In this document: one piece after another, positions 17,069 to 26,800 of the stretch
Layout of the letters: each line of letters opens with the position of its first letter
Position numbering within the stretch: position 1 is the stretch's first letter
Assembly (NCBI RefSeq): GCF_018137965.1
Contig: NZ_CP073100.1
Location: forward strand, 3,235,754-3,299,753
DNA: 64,000 bases
Source: Luteolibacter ambystomatis
GTDB lineage: Bacteria; Verrucomicrobiota; Verrucomicrobiia; Verrucomicrobiales; Akkermansiaceae
Direction: 5' to 3'
Notes under the pieces: model-generated
What the model was told of the DNA's origin: nothing
Seen by the model: only the letters and a program-made list of their open reading frames with translations
Databases searched by the model: none
Made by a program: the position numbers and the translations under genes

Positions 17069-17980
17069 ATGGCGAAGCAGGCACTCGGAAAGGGACTAGG
17101 AGCCCTCATCAAGAAACAGACCGGAAGCGGAGTCCCCGCGTCCACCGTTTCTCCCGATGAATCGAAGCGCGTGCGTGACGTCCCACTCGACCAGGTCGTT
17201 CCTTCGCCTCTCCAGCCGCGCACCACTTTCATCGAGTCGCCTTTGGACGACCTGATGGAATCCATCCGCCAGCACGGCATCATCCAGCCGCTGATCGTCC
17301 GTCCGGTGGACGGCAAGCTGGAGCTCATCGCCGGTGAACGCCGCTGGCGCGCTTCGCAGAAACTCGGTCTGGCCACCGTGCCGGTCATCGAGCGTGAAGC
17401 CTCCGATCGCGATGTGTTGGAAATGGCTCTCATCGAGAACCTCCAGCGCGAGGATCTCAACCCGATGGAAGAAGCCGCCGGCTATGTGCGCCTCGCCCGC
17501 GAGTTCACGATGAAGCAGGAGGAGATCGCCGCCCGCGTCGGCAAATCCCGCGCCAGCGTCGCCAATGCGATGCGCCTGCTCGATCTCCATTCGGACGTGC
17601 AGTTGCTCGTCGCCCAGGCACGCCTCTCCGTCGGCCACGCCAAGGCCATCCTTTCGATCAAGGACCGCGATGCCCAGTTGCTCGCGTCCGATCAGGTGAT
17701 CCGCCGCCAGCTCACCGTCCGCGCCACCGAGAAGCTGGCACAGACCTTCCAGAACGATCTGGCCACCCCAGCCGCAGACGGCACGAAGAAGCCTGCGGCC
17801 GCCACCCCGGCCCGCGAAACCGACGCCCACATCCGGGCGATCGAGAACCGGCTCCGCGATCTCTTCGCCACCCACGTGGCGATCACCCACAGCCCGAAGA
17901 AGGGCAGGATCGAGCTGGAATACTACGGCAACGACGATCTCCAGCGCATCCTCGAACTGCTCGGAGCGGACGAGGTATGA
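17069..17980 (+). CDS. parB: Chromosome partitioning protein ParB
   Basis: 303 residues. The start MAKQALGKGLGALIKKQTG is the standard ParB N-terminus with the ParA-contacting basic tip. The ParB/Srx CTPase domain follows (VVPSPLQPRTTF, then IIQPLIVRPVDGKLELIAGE and RRWRASQKLGL), then the helix-turn-helix (TMKQEEIAARVGKSRASVAN) and LSVGHAKAILSI. The C-terminal dimerisation segment ends the protein. It binds parS, slides as a CTP clamp and segregates origins with ParA. No parA gene is adjacent and no parS-like sequence was seen. A longer frame to 17030 exists but is not conserved in character. Confidence 0.95.
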   Translation: MAKQALGKGLGALIKKQTGSGVPASTVSPDESKRVRDVPLDQVVPSPLQPRTTFIESPLDDLMESIRQHGIIQPLIVRPVDGKLELIAGERRWRASQKLGLATVPVIEREASDRDVLEMALIENLQREDLNPMEEAAGYVRLAREFTMKQEEIAARVGKSRASVANAMRLLDLHSDVQLLVAQARLSVGHAKAILSIKDRDAQLLASDQVIRRQLTVRATEKLAQTFQNDLATPAADGTKKPAAATPARETDAHIRAIENRLRDLFATHVAITHSPKKGRIELEYYGNDDLQRILELLGADEV

Positions 17981-17987
17981 CCCAGGA

Positions 17988-18011
17988 AGGCAGGACATTC
18001 CTGTCCTGCCT
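17988..18011. terminator. Perfect 10-bp hairpin with TTCC loop after parB
   Basis: Left arm AGGCAGGACA (17988-17997), loop TTCC (17998-18001), right arm exactly complementary (18002-18011). It begins seven bases after the parB stop. No T-tract follows. Stem length and loop are identical to the hairpin at 2310, with different arm sequence except the CA...TG closing pairs. Confidence 0.55.
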
Positions 18012-18035
18012 AGGGAAGGCCGCGAGTGATCCACC

Positions 18036-18425
18036 ATGAACCCGCCCATCTCCCGGATCGCCCTCTATGTCCGGGACATGGAGAAAGTCGCCGCATTCTA
18101 CGAGCGGCACTTCGGTTTCACCCGCACGGACACCGGTCTGACGGACAAGTTCCTCCTCACCCCGCCTTCCGGTGGCTGCGCTCTGGTGCTTCTCCAAGCG
18201 AGCAAAGGCCACAAGACCGGTCAATCGAACGTGAAGCTCATCTTCGATGTCGGAGATGTGGCCATGTTCAAAGCGGATAGCGCGAAGAGCGGCCTGAAAT
18301 TCGGAGCCATCCACAAGGGGTCCGGCTACGAATTCGCGAACGCGCGCGATCCGGCAGGAAACCCGATCCAGATTTCCAGCGGCTATCGCATGGATGGCAA
18401 ACCTAGCGCATCGCCCGGCGCCTGA
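18036..18425 (+). CDS. VOC (glyoxalase/bleomycin-resistance/dioxygenase) superfamily protein
   Basis: 129 residues, one vicinal-oxygen-chelate module pair. ISRIALYVRDMEKVAAFYERHFGF is the typical first beta-alpha unit, and GSGYEFANARDPAGNPIQISS is the typical end of the second unit with the DPxGNxIQ motif. The metal ligands of glyoxalase I (His, Glu, His, Glu) are not all present, so the reaction cannot be named. The last 23 bases overlap, on the opposite strand, the 3' end of the PEP-CTERM gene. It follows parB by 55 bases, separated by a hairpin. Confidence 0.85.
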   Translation: MNPPISRIALYVRDMEKVAAFYERHFGFTRTDTGLTDKFLLTPPSGGCALVLLQASKGHKTGQSNVKLIFDVGDVAMFKADSAKSGLKFGAIHKGSGYEFANARDPAGNPIQISSGYRMDGKPSASPGA

Positions 18426-20274
18426 CCATCAAGCCACCCATCCCCGCGCAAAGCAGCAGCGCCGCCGCGGCAGGCTCGGGAACGGCTACCACGGAAAAGG
18501 TCACATCATGACCTCCGGCAAGCGAGTTGGTCGTCGCATCTCCCGTGTAGCCGACGCGGAATGCCAGCCCGAGATCCGCGAAGTTGGCCTCTCCGCCCAC
18601 GATCGACTGGGTGTAGGTATTCCCGCCTTCGGTGATCGTGAGCTGCCCGAAGTTTCCGGTCGAAGTGCCATTGCCCAGCGTGAAGAGGAAATAGTTCGCG
18701 GGCATGGCCTGGGTCGCCTGGTCCTGCAAGTAGGACAGGGCATCCGAGGTCAGGTTGATCTGCAAGGTCGCGCCGGAATCGATGCCCAGCACACCTGCCG
18801 TGCCACCGCTGATCGCGATGCGGTCATAGTCCACGCCTGCGGTCGGGGTCCCACCCACTCCCGTTTCGATCGCGAACTGCGCCGTCGATCCGGCCTGATA
18901 CTGGATGCTGGCCGCGGTCAGGATCTGCGGATCACCCGGATACGTGGAGCCACCGTTGCCGACCACCACCGCCCCCACCGTGCCGTGCCCGCCGAGCTGG
19001 CCGCCACCGCTCACGGTGACGGCACCCGAACCGGTGCCGAGTCCGGTGGTATTGTTCACGATCAGTTTGCCCCCGGTGATCTCGGTGCCGCCGCGATAGG
19101 TGTTCGCCGCGGTGAAGATCGTGGTGCCCGCCTGGTTCACCACCTTGGTGCTGCCGGAGATCAGGATGCCGGTGCCGCTGCTGTTCTTGAACTCGTATCC
19201 GCTTTCGTTGTGGTTGAAGGTGATCGTCGAGACCGCCGGCACCGTGGGCGGATTGGTACTAGTGGAATAGTAGCCATTGATCTCCGCCAAGTTCAGGCGG
19301 CCCGCCGCTCCGCCGTTGCCGATGTAGAGATTGCCGGTGCTGGCAGGGGTTCCGGGATTCGAGCTCTGCGGCGATCCTCCCAGAGTCAGGAGACCGTTGC
19401 CGGTGCCGCTCGCCGAGCCGGTGTTGGACACACTCACCAGCGCGCCATCGGCCACGGTGAGAGAGCCCGTCCCGCTTGACGACCCCAGGTTGAGCAAGCC
19501 GACGGCATTCCATTGCGAGCCTTGGCCCGTCACGGTCATCGTTCCGGTGCGGCCCAGGAAGCTGCCGATCGTACTGACCCCGTTGGAATTGAGAATGCCC
19601 CCCGCGCTGACCGTCGCTCCACCTGTCACGGTGCTGTCCACGAGGAAACTTCCGGTATTCACTGTCGAGGCCGCATGCGTCACTGGATCCGTCCCCGTGA
19701 TAAGCAGGGTGCTGCCGGGCGACACGCCAAGCCCGCTCGAACTGATCAGGCCGCCGTGGTTCACGGTGACGGAGCCCGTTCCATTGGTGCTGCCCACGGA
19801 AAGGCTCATGTTCGGAATGATCCATTTCGTGCCATCTCCATCCACGGAAACCGTCCCTTTGCCACCCGAAGAGGAACCAACGGTCACGCCATAGAACGTC
19901 GGAGAGGTCGGCAGTCCGTTGCTGGTCATCACCGCCCCCGATTGGAGAATCAGATTCGCCGTGCCGGATGAGGCGATGAAAACGCTCTGGTTGGTGGTCA
20001 GGGTCGAACCCACTCCGCTCACCGTCACCGTGGCAGTCACACCCGCACTCTGGCCGACGCTGAGGGCATTCGTGACATAGTCGCTGTCCCCATCGACCCT
20101 GAGAGTGCCATTGCCAGTGTAGCCGATCCACGTCGAGGTGTAGTTCGGAGCGATGTAGGTGTTTCCGGTGGGTGTGATGGTCGCATGGGCCGACGGCGTC
20201 GGAAAGCCCAGCGAGAAGGCGATCGCGGCGGGTGCGAACAGGGAAAGGGAGGACGGCAGTCTGGGAGTCATCAC
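18403..20274 (-). CDS. Beta-strand-repeat surface protein with PEP-CTERM tail
   Basis: 623 residues with a signal peptide (MMTPRLPSSLSLFAPAAIAF, cleavage near SAHAT). The body is Gly/Ser/Thr-rich with many short beta-strand repeats, e.g. GNGTLRVDGDSDYVTNALSVG, then SSGGKGTVSVDGDGTKW. An autotransporter-associated beta-strand (PATR) repeat lies near residues 395-440 (TYRGGTEITGGKLIVNNTTG). The C-terminus VAVPEPAAAALLLCAGMGGL followed by MVRRRAMR is a PEP-CTERM signal: VPEP motif, hydrophobic helix, Arg-rich tail. It should be exported, processed by an exosortase and retained at or released from the cell surface, probably as a beta-helical adhesin or matrix protein. Low-complexity composition limits any closer assignment. 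Confidence 0.85.
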   Translation of the reverse strand: MMTPRLPSSLSLFAPAAIAFSLGFPTPSAHATITPTGNTYIAPNYTSTWIGYTGNGTLRVDGDSDYVTNALSVGQSAGVTATVTVSGVGSTLTTNQSVFIASSGTANLILQSGAVMTSNGLPTSPTFYGVTVGSSSGGKGTVSVDGDGTKWIIPNMSLSVGSTNGTGSVTVNHGGLISSSGLGVSPGSTLLITGTDPVTHAASTVNTGSFLVDSTVTGGATVSAGGILNSNGVSTIGSFLGRTGTMTVTGQGSQWNAVGLLNLGSSSGTGSLTVADGALVSVSNTGSASGTGNGLLTLGGSPQSSNPGTPASTGNLYIGNGGAAGRLNLAEINGYYSTSTNPPTVPAVSTITFNHNESGYEFKNSSGTGILISGSTKVVNQAGTTIFTAANTYRGGTEITGGKLIVNNTTGLGTGSGAVTVSGGGQLGGHGTVGAVVVGNGGSTYPGDPQILTAASIQYQAGSTAQFAIETGVGGTPTAGVDYDRIAISGGTAGVLGIDSGATLQINLTSDALSYLQDQATQAMPANYFLFTLGNGTSTGNFGQLTITEGGNTYTQSIVGGEANFADLGLAFRVGYTGDATTNSLAGGHDVTFSVVAVPEPAAAALLLCAGMGGLMVRRRAMR

Positions 20275-20313
20275 CGGATAGGATCCCTAACAGTATGCGG
20301 CCGCTCAAATCGC

Positions 20314-20340
20314 AAAACCCCGTAGCGGGTACGGGGTTTT
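20314..20340. terminator. Bidirectional intrinsic terminator between divergent genes
   Basis: AAAACCCCGTA (20314-20324), loop GCGGG, TACGGGGTTTT (20330-20340) followed by one more T. The stem is 11 bp and symmetric, giving a T-run in both directions. It lies between the start of the minus-strand PEP-CTERM gene (20274) and the start of the plus-strand kinase (20391), a place where a normal gene-end terminator is not expected. Confidence 0.7.
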
Positions 20341-20390
20341 TGGAAGAGGCCGGAGCTTGCGCTGCGGCATGAATCGGAAAGGCTGCCGTC

Positions 20391-22340
20391 ATGATCACCC
20401 GTCGCATTCCCCTCCGGCTCGCCGTCATGGCAGTGCCGTGTCTGGTGGCGGCGGGACTCGTCTGGCTGCTCCTGATCTTCGCAGGAGAGCGGACAGGCAT
20501 GACGATGCTGCCGGACACCGCAGGCTCCATGGCTGAGTATCATTTCGACCCGGGCGGACGACTGGACGTCGAGCAGGTGAAATACCTGCCTCGGGAGGAA
20601 TGGCGCCCGATGTCTTCCCGCGGATTCGCCCAGACCAACCGTAAGGATGAAATCCTCTGGTTGAAGGTCACGCTGGCCAATCCCACCCCGAACACCCAAC
20701 ACGGAGTCCTGGAGAATGGCGACTACTTCGCCGACCGTATGGACGGGTGGATCGCCACGGATCAAGGAGACACCCATTTGCTCTCGGGAGAAGGCGTGCC
20801 GGCGGCGGAGAAAAGCATTCCCGGACGCGAAATGGCGGTGCCTGTCAGCGTGCCCGCACGAAGTCGCGCGGTGATCCACCTGCGCTTCCAGAACTACTAC
20901 GGAGCCTTTGCCCGGCCCGTGTGGTGGCCGGATGCCGCCAGTTTCCACCTCAACCGGATGCGCTCCGGACTGGCGGAAGGCATCTACCTCGGCGGCCTGC
21001 TCGCCCTGCTCGGCTACAATGCCCTGCTGTGGCTGCGCCTGCGCCAGAAGGACATCGGCTGGTATGCGAGCTATCTCGCCACACTGGCGGCATTCATGTT
21101 CCTTGCCCGCGCGCAGTTGCCCGCCCTTGGATTCGCCCTCGGTTCTCCATGGTTGGAAAAGGTGCTCACCTTCGTGATGATCACGAGCGCGGTCTGCCTC
21201 ACCCGCTTTGCGATCGAGTTCCTGGATCTCCGCGCGGGATTTCCCAGGATGAACAAGGCCTTCCGCCGCTGGTGCGGAATTCTGGCCTTGCTCGCAGTGA
21301 GCTCGCTGACCATTCCATCGTGGCCCGCATGGCCGTGGCTCAGAACTTCCACCTTGGTCGTCGCCATCACGCATGTCGGATTGGTCGTGGCGGTGGTCGC
21401 TTCGTGGCGGGCCGGTGTGCGGCAGGCCCGTTACCTTCTGCTGTCATTCGGCTGCCTGTTCGCGGGTTCGCTGCCGATGATCGCCGTCTGGTTTTTCGAA
21501 ACCACGCTGCGGGACGTTGCCATGCGCGGGCTGATGATCGGCTCCGCCTTGGAAATGCTGCTGCTGTCGCTGGCGGTGGCCGATCGTTTCGCACGGGCAC
21601 AACGCCAGTTGCTCGAAGAAACCGAGCAGCGTCGCGCGATTGAAGAAGCCTATGCCGACGAACTCGAAGAGGAAGTCCGCGAACGCACCCGCGAACTCCA
21701 GGCCGCCAATGCCGACAAGGACCGGATGCTAGCGGTCATCGGCCACGACCTCCGCGGCCCGTTGACCGGCCTGATGCGCTCCGCCGATGGGATGCCCGGC
21801 GAGTTCTCCCACGGCGTGACCCGCACCAGCCGCGCGTTGCTGCTCATGATCGAGGACCTCGTGCTGTGGGCCCGACTGAAAGCAGGCAAACCCGCCATCT
21901 CCCACCAGACCGCGGACGAGATCCTCCTACCCGCCGCCGCCCTCCATCACTCACTGGCGGATCACGCCGGAATCCATCTCACGGTGGACGTGGCGGAAGA
22001 CCTGCAAGTGTCGGCCGATCTGGTACTCGCGCAAACCCTGATCCGCAATCTCCTCGCCAATGCCCTGAAGTTCGCCCGCACCCGCGTGATCCTGCGCGCG
22101 GCCGCTGTTGCGGATGGCGTGCGCTTCACCGTCGTCAACGACGGCCCTCCCCTGTCCCCCGAAGTAGCCGCCCGCCTGCTGACAGGTGAAAACGAACCGA
22201 TGACCGCCACCGGCGGCATGGGCCTCAATCTCTGCCGGGAAATCTGCGCGGTTCTCGATGTGAAACTGACCGCCCGTTCCGACTCGGGAACCGGTACCGA
22301 ATTCGGATTCACCCTACCCGCCCCCCACCCGAACGCATGA
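20391..22340 (+). CDS. 7TMR-DISM sensor histidine kinase
   Basis: 649 residues. A signal/TM segment (about 10-32) leads to an extracellular 7TMR-DISM sensor domain of about 170 residues (FAQTNRKDEILWLKVTLANP, RAVIHLRFQNYYG), thought in this family to bind a carbohydrate or related ligand. Seven transmembrane helices follow (about 200-395, starting GLAEGIYLGGLLALLGYNAL). A coiled coil (EELEEEVRERTRELQAAN-like) connects to the phosphoacceptor box MLAVIGHDLRGPLTGLM with His452, then an ATPase domain with NLLANALKFA, NDGPPLSP and TGGMGLNLCREI. The response-regulator ATG overlaps its stop, so the pair forms one system. Confidence 0.92.
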   Translation: MITRRIPLRLAVMAVPCLVAAGLVWLLLIFAGERTGMTMLPDTAGSMAEYHFDPGGRLDVEQVKYLPREEWRPMSSRGFAQTNRKDEILWLKVTLANPTPNTQHGVLENGDYFADRMDGWIATDQGDTHLLSGEGVPAAEKSIPGREMAVPVSVPARSRAVIHLRFQNYYGAFARPVWWPDAASFHLNRMRSGLAEGIYLGGLLALLGYNALLWLRLRQKDIGWYASYLATLAAFMFLARAQLPALGFALGSPWLEKVLTFVMITSAVCLTRFAIEFLDLRAGFPRMNKAFRRWCGILALLAVSSLTIPSWPAWPWLRTSTLVVAITHVGLVVAVVASWRAGVRQARYLLLSFGCLFAGSLPMIAVWFFETTLRDVAMRGLMIGSALEMLLLSLAVADRFARAQRQLLEETEQRRAIEEAYADELEEEVRERTRELQAANADKDRMLAVIGHDLRGPLTGLMRSADGMPGEFSHGVTRTSRALLLMIEDLVLWARLKAGKPAISHQTADEILLPAAALHHSLADHAGIHLTVDVAEDLQVSADLVLAQTLIRNLLANALKFARTRVILRAAAVADGVRFTVVNDGPPLSPEVAARLLTGENEPMTATGGMGLNLCREICAVLDVKLTARSDSGTGTEFGFTLPAPHPNA

Positions 22341-22990
22341 ACATGGAATCCTCCGCTCCCCGCCTCATCCGCGTGATGATCCTGGAAGACCAGGGCATGA
22401 TCCGTACGTTCTTCGAACGCTGGCTGGCCACTCTTCCCGCCTACATCCTCGTTGCTTCCGTCCGCTCGGGAGAAGAAGCCCTCGCCCTGGTGGAATCGGC
22501 ACGGGCGGATGTGGTGCTGGTGGACTACCAGCTTCCCGGCATGGATGGCTTGGAGTTCGTCCGAGCCGCGCGCCAGATCCGCCCGCAGCTGCGGGCACTG
22601 GTGGTATCCTCTCTCGTCGATGTGCTCGTGCTCGCACGCATCCGCGAAGCGGCGGTGGAAGGCTACGTCGAGAAGGACGCGACGCCGGAACAACTGGCGG
22701 AGGCACTTGATGCGGTGGCGAACGGGCAAAGCTATTTTTCCTCCGCCTTCCGCGAAACGCTCAAGCAGGAAGGCGCCAAGGCCGAAAGCGTCGGCAAGAT
22801 TCTGTCACGCCGCGAGCAGCAGGTGCTGCGGCTTCTCCTGGAACGCAACAGCAACCGCGAGATCGCCGACAAGATGGGATTGAGCGCCCGTACCATCGAA
22901 TTCCACCGCGCCAACCTGATGACCAAGCTCGATGCGAAAAACTACACCGAGCTGGTCACCGCCGCCGCGCTGCGAGGCTGGACTGTGTAA
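22337..22990 (+). CDS. NarL/LuxR-family response regulator
   Basis: 217 residues. The receiver domain (about 11-130) has acidic residues in MILEDQGM and phospho-acceptor Asp63 in VVLVDYQLPGMDG. The C-terminal LuxR-type helix-turn-helix is clear (LSRREQQVLRLLLERNSNRE, then IADKMGLSARTIEFHRANLM). It starts within the stop codon of the 7TMR-DISM kinase (ATGA) and should be phosphorylated by it. Target genes are not known; candidates are the downstream dioxygenase or the divergent surface protein. Confidence 0.93.
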   Translation: MNMESSAPRLIRVMILEDQGMIRTFFERWLATLPAYILVASVRSGEEALALVESARADVVLVDYQLPGMDGLEFVRAARQIRPQLRALVVSSLVDVLVLARIREAAVEGYVEKDATPEQLAEALDAVANGQSYFSSAFRETLKQEGAKAESVGKILSRREQQVLRLLLERNSNREIADKMGLSARTIEFHRANLMTKLDAKNYTELVTAAALRGWTV

Positions 22991-23113
22991 GTTGATGGCG
23001 AGTGGTTCCATGGCTCTTCACCCTCCATTGATCCGAACCTGCCCGGATGCGACATGGCGGTGGAACTTTTTTCTCAAAACCTTGCCCACTCCATCCTAGG
23101 TTCCTTCCCGGCC

Positions 23114-23770
23114 ATGCAACTCACCGACTCAGGCTGCGAACTCCGCCCCACCGGGATCGATGCCACCCGCCTCGCCCTGCTTCGTGAAGAGCTGTTTCAG
23201 GAAAGCCGTGCCGGCACACGTTGCCTGCTTGATCATCCGTTGGTGCGGGAAATCGCGATTGCCCTGCGGCACGAACTTTCCGCGACAGGCCATCTTTCTG
23301 AAAGCGCAGTGGCCATCCAGGCAATCGCCTTCGACAAAACCGCGGAAACCAACTGGAAGGTCGCATGGCATCAGGATCTGATGTTTCCCTTCGCCAGAGC
23401 CGTCACCACGGCGGGCTACGATCTGCCGCGCCTCAAGGACGGAGTGGACTACGCCCGGCCGCCTGTGCCCGTTCTGGAGCGTCTGCTGGCGGTGCGCCTG
23501 CACCTGGATGATTGCGATGAGACGAACGGCCCGCTGAGGGTGATTCCCGGCAGTCATCGCCATGGTATCATTTCGACCGATGACGTCCCCTCTCATCTGG
23601 TACAACAGGAGGCCATCACCTGTCTTGCGAAAGAGGGAAAGGCTCTCTTGATGCGGCCCCTCCTTCTCCACGCTTCCTCGCAAGCAACCGTTCCGAAACA
23701 CCGGCGGGTGCTGCATTTCGTCTATGACGGCGGCGGCCCCATGACGGAGGAATGGCACCGCCGGATCTGA
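23114..23770 (+). CDS. PhyH-family Fe(II)/2-oxoglutarate dioxygenase
   Basis: 218 residues. The facial triad of phytanoyl-CoA-dioxygenase-like enzymes is visible: His86 and Asp88 in WHQDLMF, and His186 in LLLHASSQ, with Arg197/198 placed to bind 2-oxoglutarate (KHRRVLHF). The segment DETNGPLRVIPGSHRHG is characteristic. It should hydroxylate a small molecule or peptide residue using O2 and 2-oxoglutarate in the cytoplasm; the substrate is unknown. The start at 23114 (MQLTDSG) is preferred; an upstream ATG at 23054 would add 20 residues. It is convergent with the M60 gene and separated from it by a terminator. Confidence 0.85.
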   Translation: MQLTDSGCELRPTGIDATRLALLREELFQESRAGTRCLLDHPLVREIAIALRHELSATGHLSESAVAIQAIAFDKTAETNWKVAWHQDLMFPFARAVTTAGYDLPRLKDGVDYARPPVPVLERLLAVRLHLDDCDETNGPLRVIPGSHRHGIISTDDVPSHLVQQEAITCLAKEGKALLMRPLLLHASSQATVPKHRRVLHFVYDGGGPMTEEWHRRI

Positions 23771-23786
23771 ACGGGAGACAAACTAA

Positions 23787-23815
23787 AACCCGCGCCCGGA
23801 ATCCGGACGCGGGTT
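23787..23815. terminator. Hairpin terminator between convergent genes
   Basis: AACCCGCG (23787-23794) pairs with CGCGGGTT (23808-23815). The stem continues after one C/A mismatch with CCGG around an AAT loop. It lies 17 bases after the dioxygenase stop and 23 bases before the M60 stop. A-rich sequence (CTAAAA) on the left gives a T-run for the minus-strand gene. Confidence 0.7.
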
Positions 23816-23837
23816 GGGTCATGGCATCCTGTTCCGT

Positions 23838-26800
23838 TCAGGGAACGACCGTGATGCTGTCAAAGGACGAGGTATTGCCCGTGCCCGCGGTACCGCTGGC
23901 CACGTTCAATCCGATGTAACAGTTGGTCGCCATGCTGACGGTAACACTGCTGATCGTGGTCCAGGTAGTGCCGTTGGTGCTCCGGGACGCGGTGAACGAG
24001 TTGCCGCTGCGTACGATACGCACCCAGATGTTCGGAGCCGTGCCACTGCTGCTGGACGTCGTCGTGACGCTGCCGCCCGCGGTGGTACGGCGCTGCCACT
24101 GCCAGGCACCACTGCCATTCACGGAGAGCGCGGCCATCCGTGAGTTGTTCGCCAGCGTGTCACGGATCATCACTCCGACACGTGCGGACGTGCCGGTGTT
24201 CTGAAGCGCGCTGACCCGGGCGATGATGGAGCCGTCCCCGCTGAGCGCCTGATAGAGGTAGCGGAAGTTGTCCGTCGTTCCACCCAACGGCCCCGCACCG
24301 GTGACGGTGTGGACGTTGTTGTAGAATTCCGCACGCCCGACCAAACCGGTGGTGCCGATGTCCGCCGTGACCCACGGCGAGGGATACGGAGTCACCGCCA
24401 CATTGTCAAAGGTCGCCGTGCTGAGCATGCCATCGACATGCGAGGTCACCGCCAGACCGGCCGTCACCGTGGAGGTCATGCTGATCGTCGCCTGCCCCAC
24501 CTGGGTCCATGTCGTGCCGTTTGCGGAGACATAGGACGTCAGCAATGAACCGCTGCGGGTGATGCGTACCCAGTTGTTCGGGAAGGCGTTGATCGCCGGT
24601 CCCGCCACGTGGGTACTCGCGCCGTTGGTAGTGGTGCGGTACTGATAGGCGAAGCCGTTGCCCGGTGTCACCTGCATCATCGCCTGCGTCGAACCGGCTG
24701 CGGACGTTTCACGGATCATCACCCCGGCCTTCGCCCAGGCATCGGTATTCGTCTGCGAGGTCACGCGGGCGCGGATCTCGCCATCACCGGTCAAGGTCGT
24801 GGACGCATAATAGAACGCATCCGCCGTCCCCCACACATCCGCCCCACTGCCGGTGACGGTATAGACTCCGCTGGCATAGCTGCTGCTGCCCGCGGCCGCC
24901 ACGCTGCCCACATCCGCGCCGGTCCAGCCAGAGGGCAGCGAGCCACCGGTGACCGTCACGGTGTTGACCGACGAATCCACCGTCGCACCCCCATCGTAGG
25001 TGACACGCGCTTTCAACGCGTGACCACCCAACGTGGAAGTCGCCCAGGTCACGCTGTACGGTGAAGTCGCATCCTCGCCGACCAAGGACGCCCCGTCATA
25101 AAACTGGACTTTGCCAATATTGCTGAAGTTGTCCGTCACGCTCGCGGTCATCGCGGTGCTGACCGGGGAAGCCAGGCTCGCTCCGTTGGCCGGAGCCGTG
25201 AGCGAAACCGTCGGAGCCGTCCCGGCGGAACCCGTGAGCGGCGTGGCGATGTTGTCGTAGCACTGCTGGATCTCCGCAGGACTGAGCGAGCGGACATACA
25301 TGCGGCTGTCGTCCATATTCCCCTTGAAGCGGCGGGTGCTGCTGGTCGGGTCGTAGCCCAGGTAGAAGTTGCCGTCGAGAGGCGTGCTCGTCTGGGCGGC
25401 GGTGTGAACGGCCGAGCGCAGCGTCGTTCCATCATGGAGATAGAGGGTGGCCTTGGTCGGCTCCACTACCAGCGCAACGAAGCACCACTGGTTGTCCGGA
25501 ATCATCAATCCGGAATAATACCACCAATAGTTCTCACCCCACGAATATCTCAGGTCGTTGTTGTCGCCGACCATGATGCCGCTACCCGCATTCGTGCCGC
25601 TGGCCCTGCTGTACACCAGCCCGGACCACGGGGTCTGGCTGCCGTTGCGCTTGATCCAGCCGGTGATGGTGAAGGTATTGCTGGTCACGCCGAGCGGCAG
25701 GACCTTCACATCATCGTTGACGCCATCAAAGGCCATGCTGTTCCCGGTATTGGCACGCGCGCCAGCCTGGCCGAGCGTGGGCGTCCCCTCATAGGCGCCA
25801 GTCAAACCACCCGCGCCATTCGCTGCGGTGGTGCCACTGGTTTCATCCAGTTTCCACTGCTGGTCGGCCAGCACGGTCGGGGTGTTGCTGAAGACCTGCA
25901 CGCGGCCGTAGCCGAATTGACCCGCACTGTCGGTGACACGAACGGTCAGCACCGCAGTGCCGGGGTTCGGCAACGAGGCCGGAGTGACCACGGTGACCAC
26001 TCCGGTGGTGCTGTTGATTGCAAATACGCCGCTGCCATTGCCCGCCACGATGGCGAAGCCGGTGATCGTGCGGCCGGTTTCCGGGACGGCGCTGACCGTG
26101 CCGAGCACCGTGTTCGCGGCCATGCTGGCACGTGCTTCGAAGTTGATCGCCGACATCACCGGCACTTCCACCGTGTTGGTGACGTTCACCGTAAACGTGC
26201 GGGTGATCGCGTCGCGCGTGCCGCTGAGCGGGATGCCATCGCCATAGGCGGTGACCGTCAGCGAATACGAAGTGGCGCGTTCGTAGTCGAGCGCACGCAC
26301 GCTGAGCACACCAGTCCCGCGGTCGATAGTAAAATCCCCGTTCGGATCACCGCCGGTGATCACGAAGGTGTGAGTCTCACCCGGATCGGGGTCGGTCACC
26401 GAAAAGGCATGGACGACGGTGCCCGTCGCTGAGCTTTCCGGCAGGGTCACGGTGCCCGGGTTGCTGATCCCGGTCATGATCTGGTTGTCGCTCCATACCG
26501 GATAGCCTCGCGAACTGATGAGCGTCTTCACCGATGCGGTGATTTCATAACCCGCACCCACCTTGCCGAGGCCATAGCGCTGGAAGTAGGTGTCGAGATT
26601 CCGCCCGGTGGCATCGCAGAACAGGATGTAGAACCGGTTGCGCTTGAAGTTCGGATCACTGGTGCTGAGATTTTTCAGGTCGGTGTCGGTCGATCCGCTC
26701 GGATTCTGCAGGTAGTTCATCAGCCGTGTGAACGCCGTCTTGTAGGCGGTCCAGCCGAAGGCCTCGGAGATGTTGTAGTAGAAGTCGTAAACGACCTCTC

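Noticed and set aside
17069..18036. parS site near parB
   Set aside because: The only palindrome there is the AGGCAGGACA hairpin, which does not resemble the TGTTTCACGTGAAACA-type site and matches a hairpin family found after other genes.
18403..20274. Classical type V autotransporter
   Set aside because: No C-terminal outer-membrane beta-barrel; the protein ends in a VPEP, helix and Arg tail of PEP-CTERM type.
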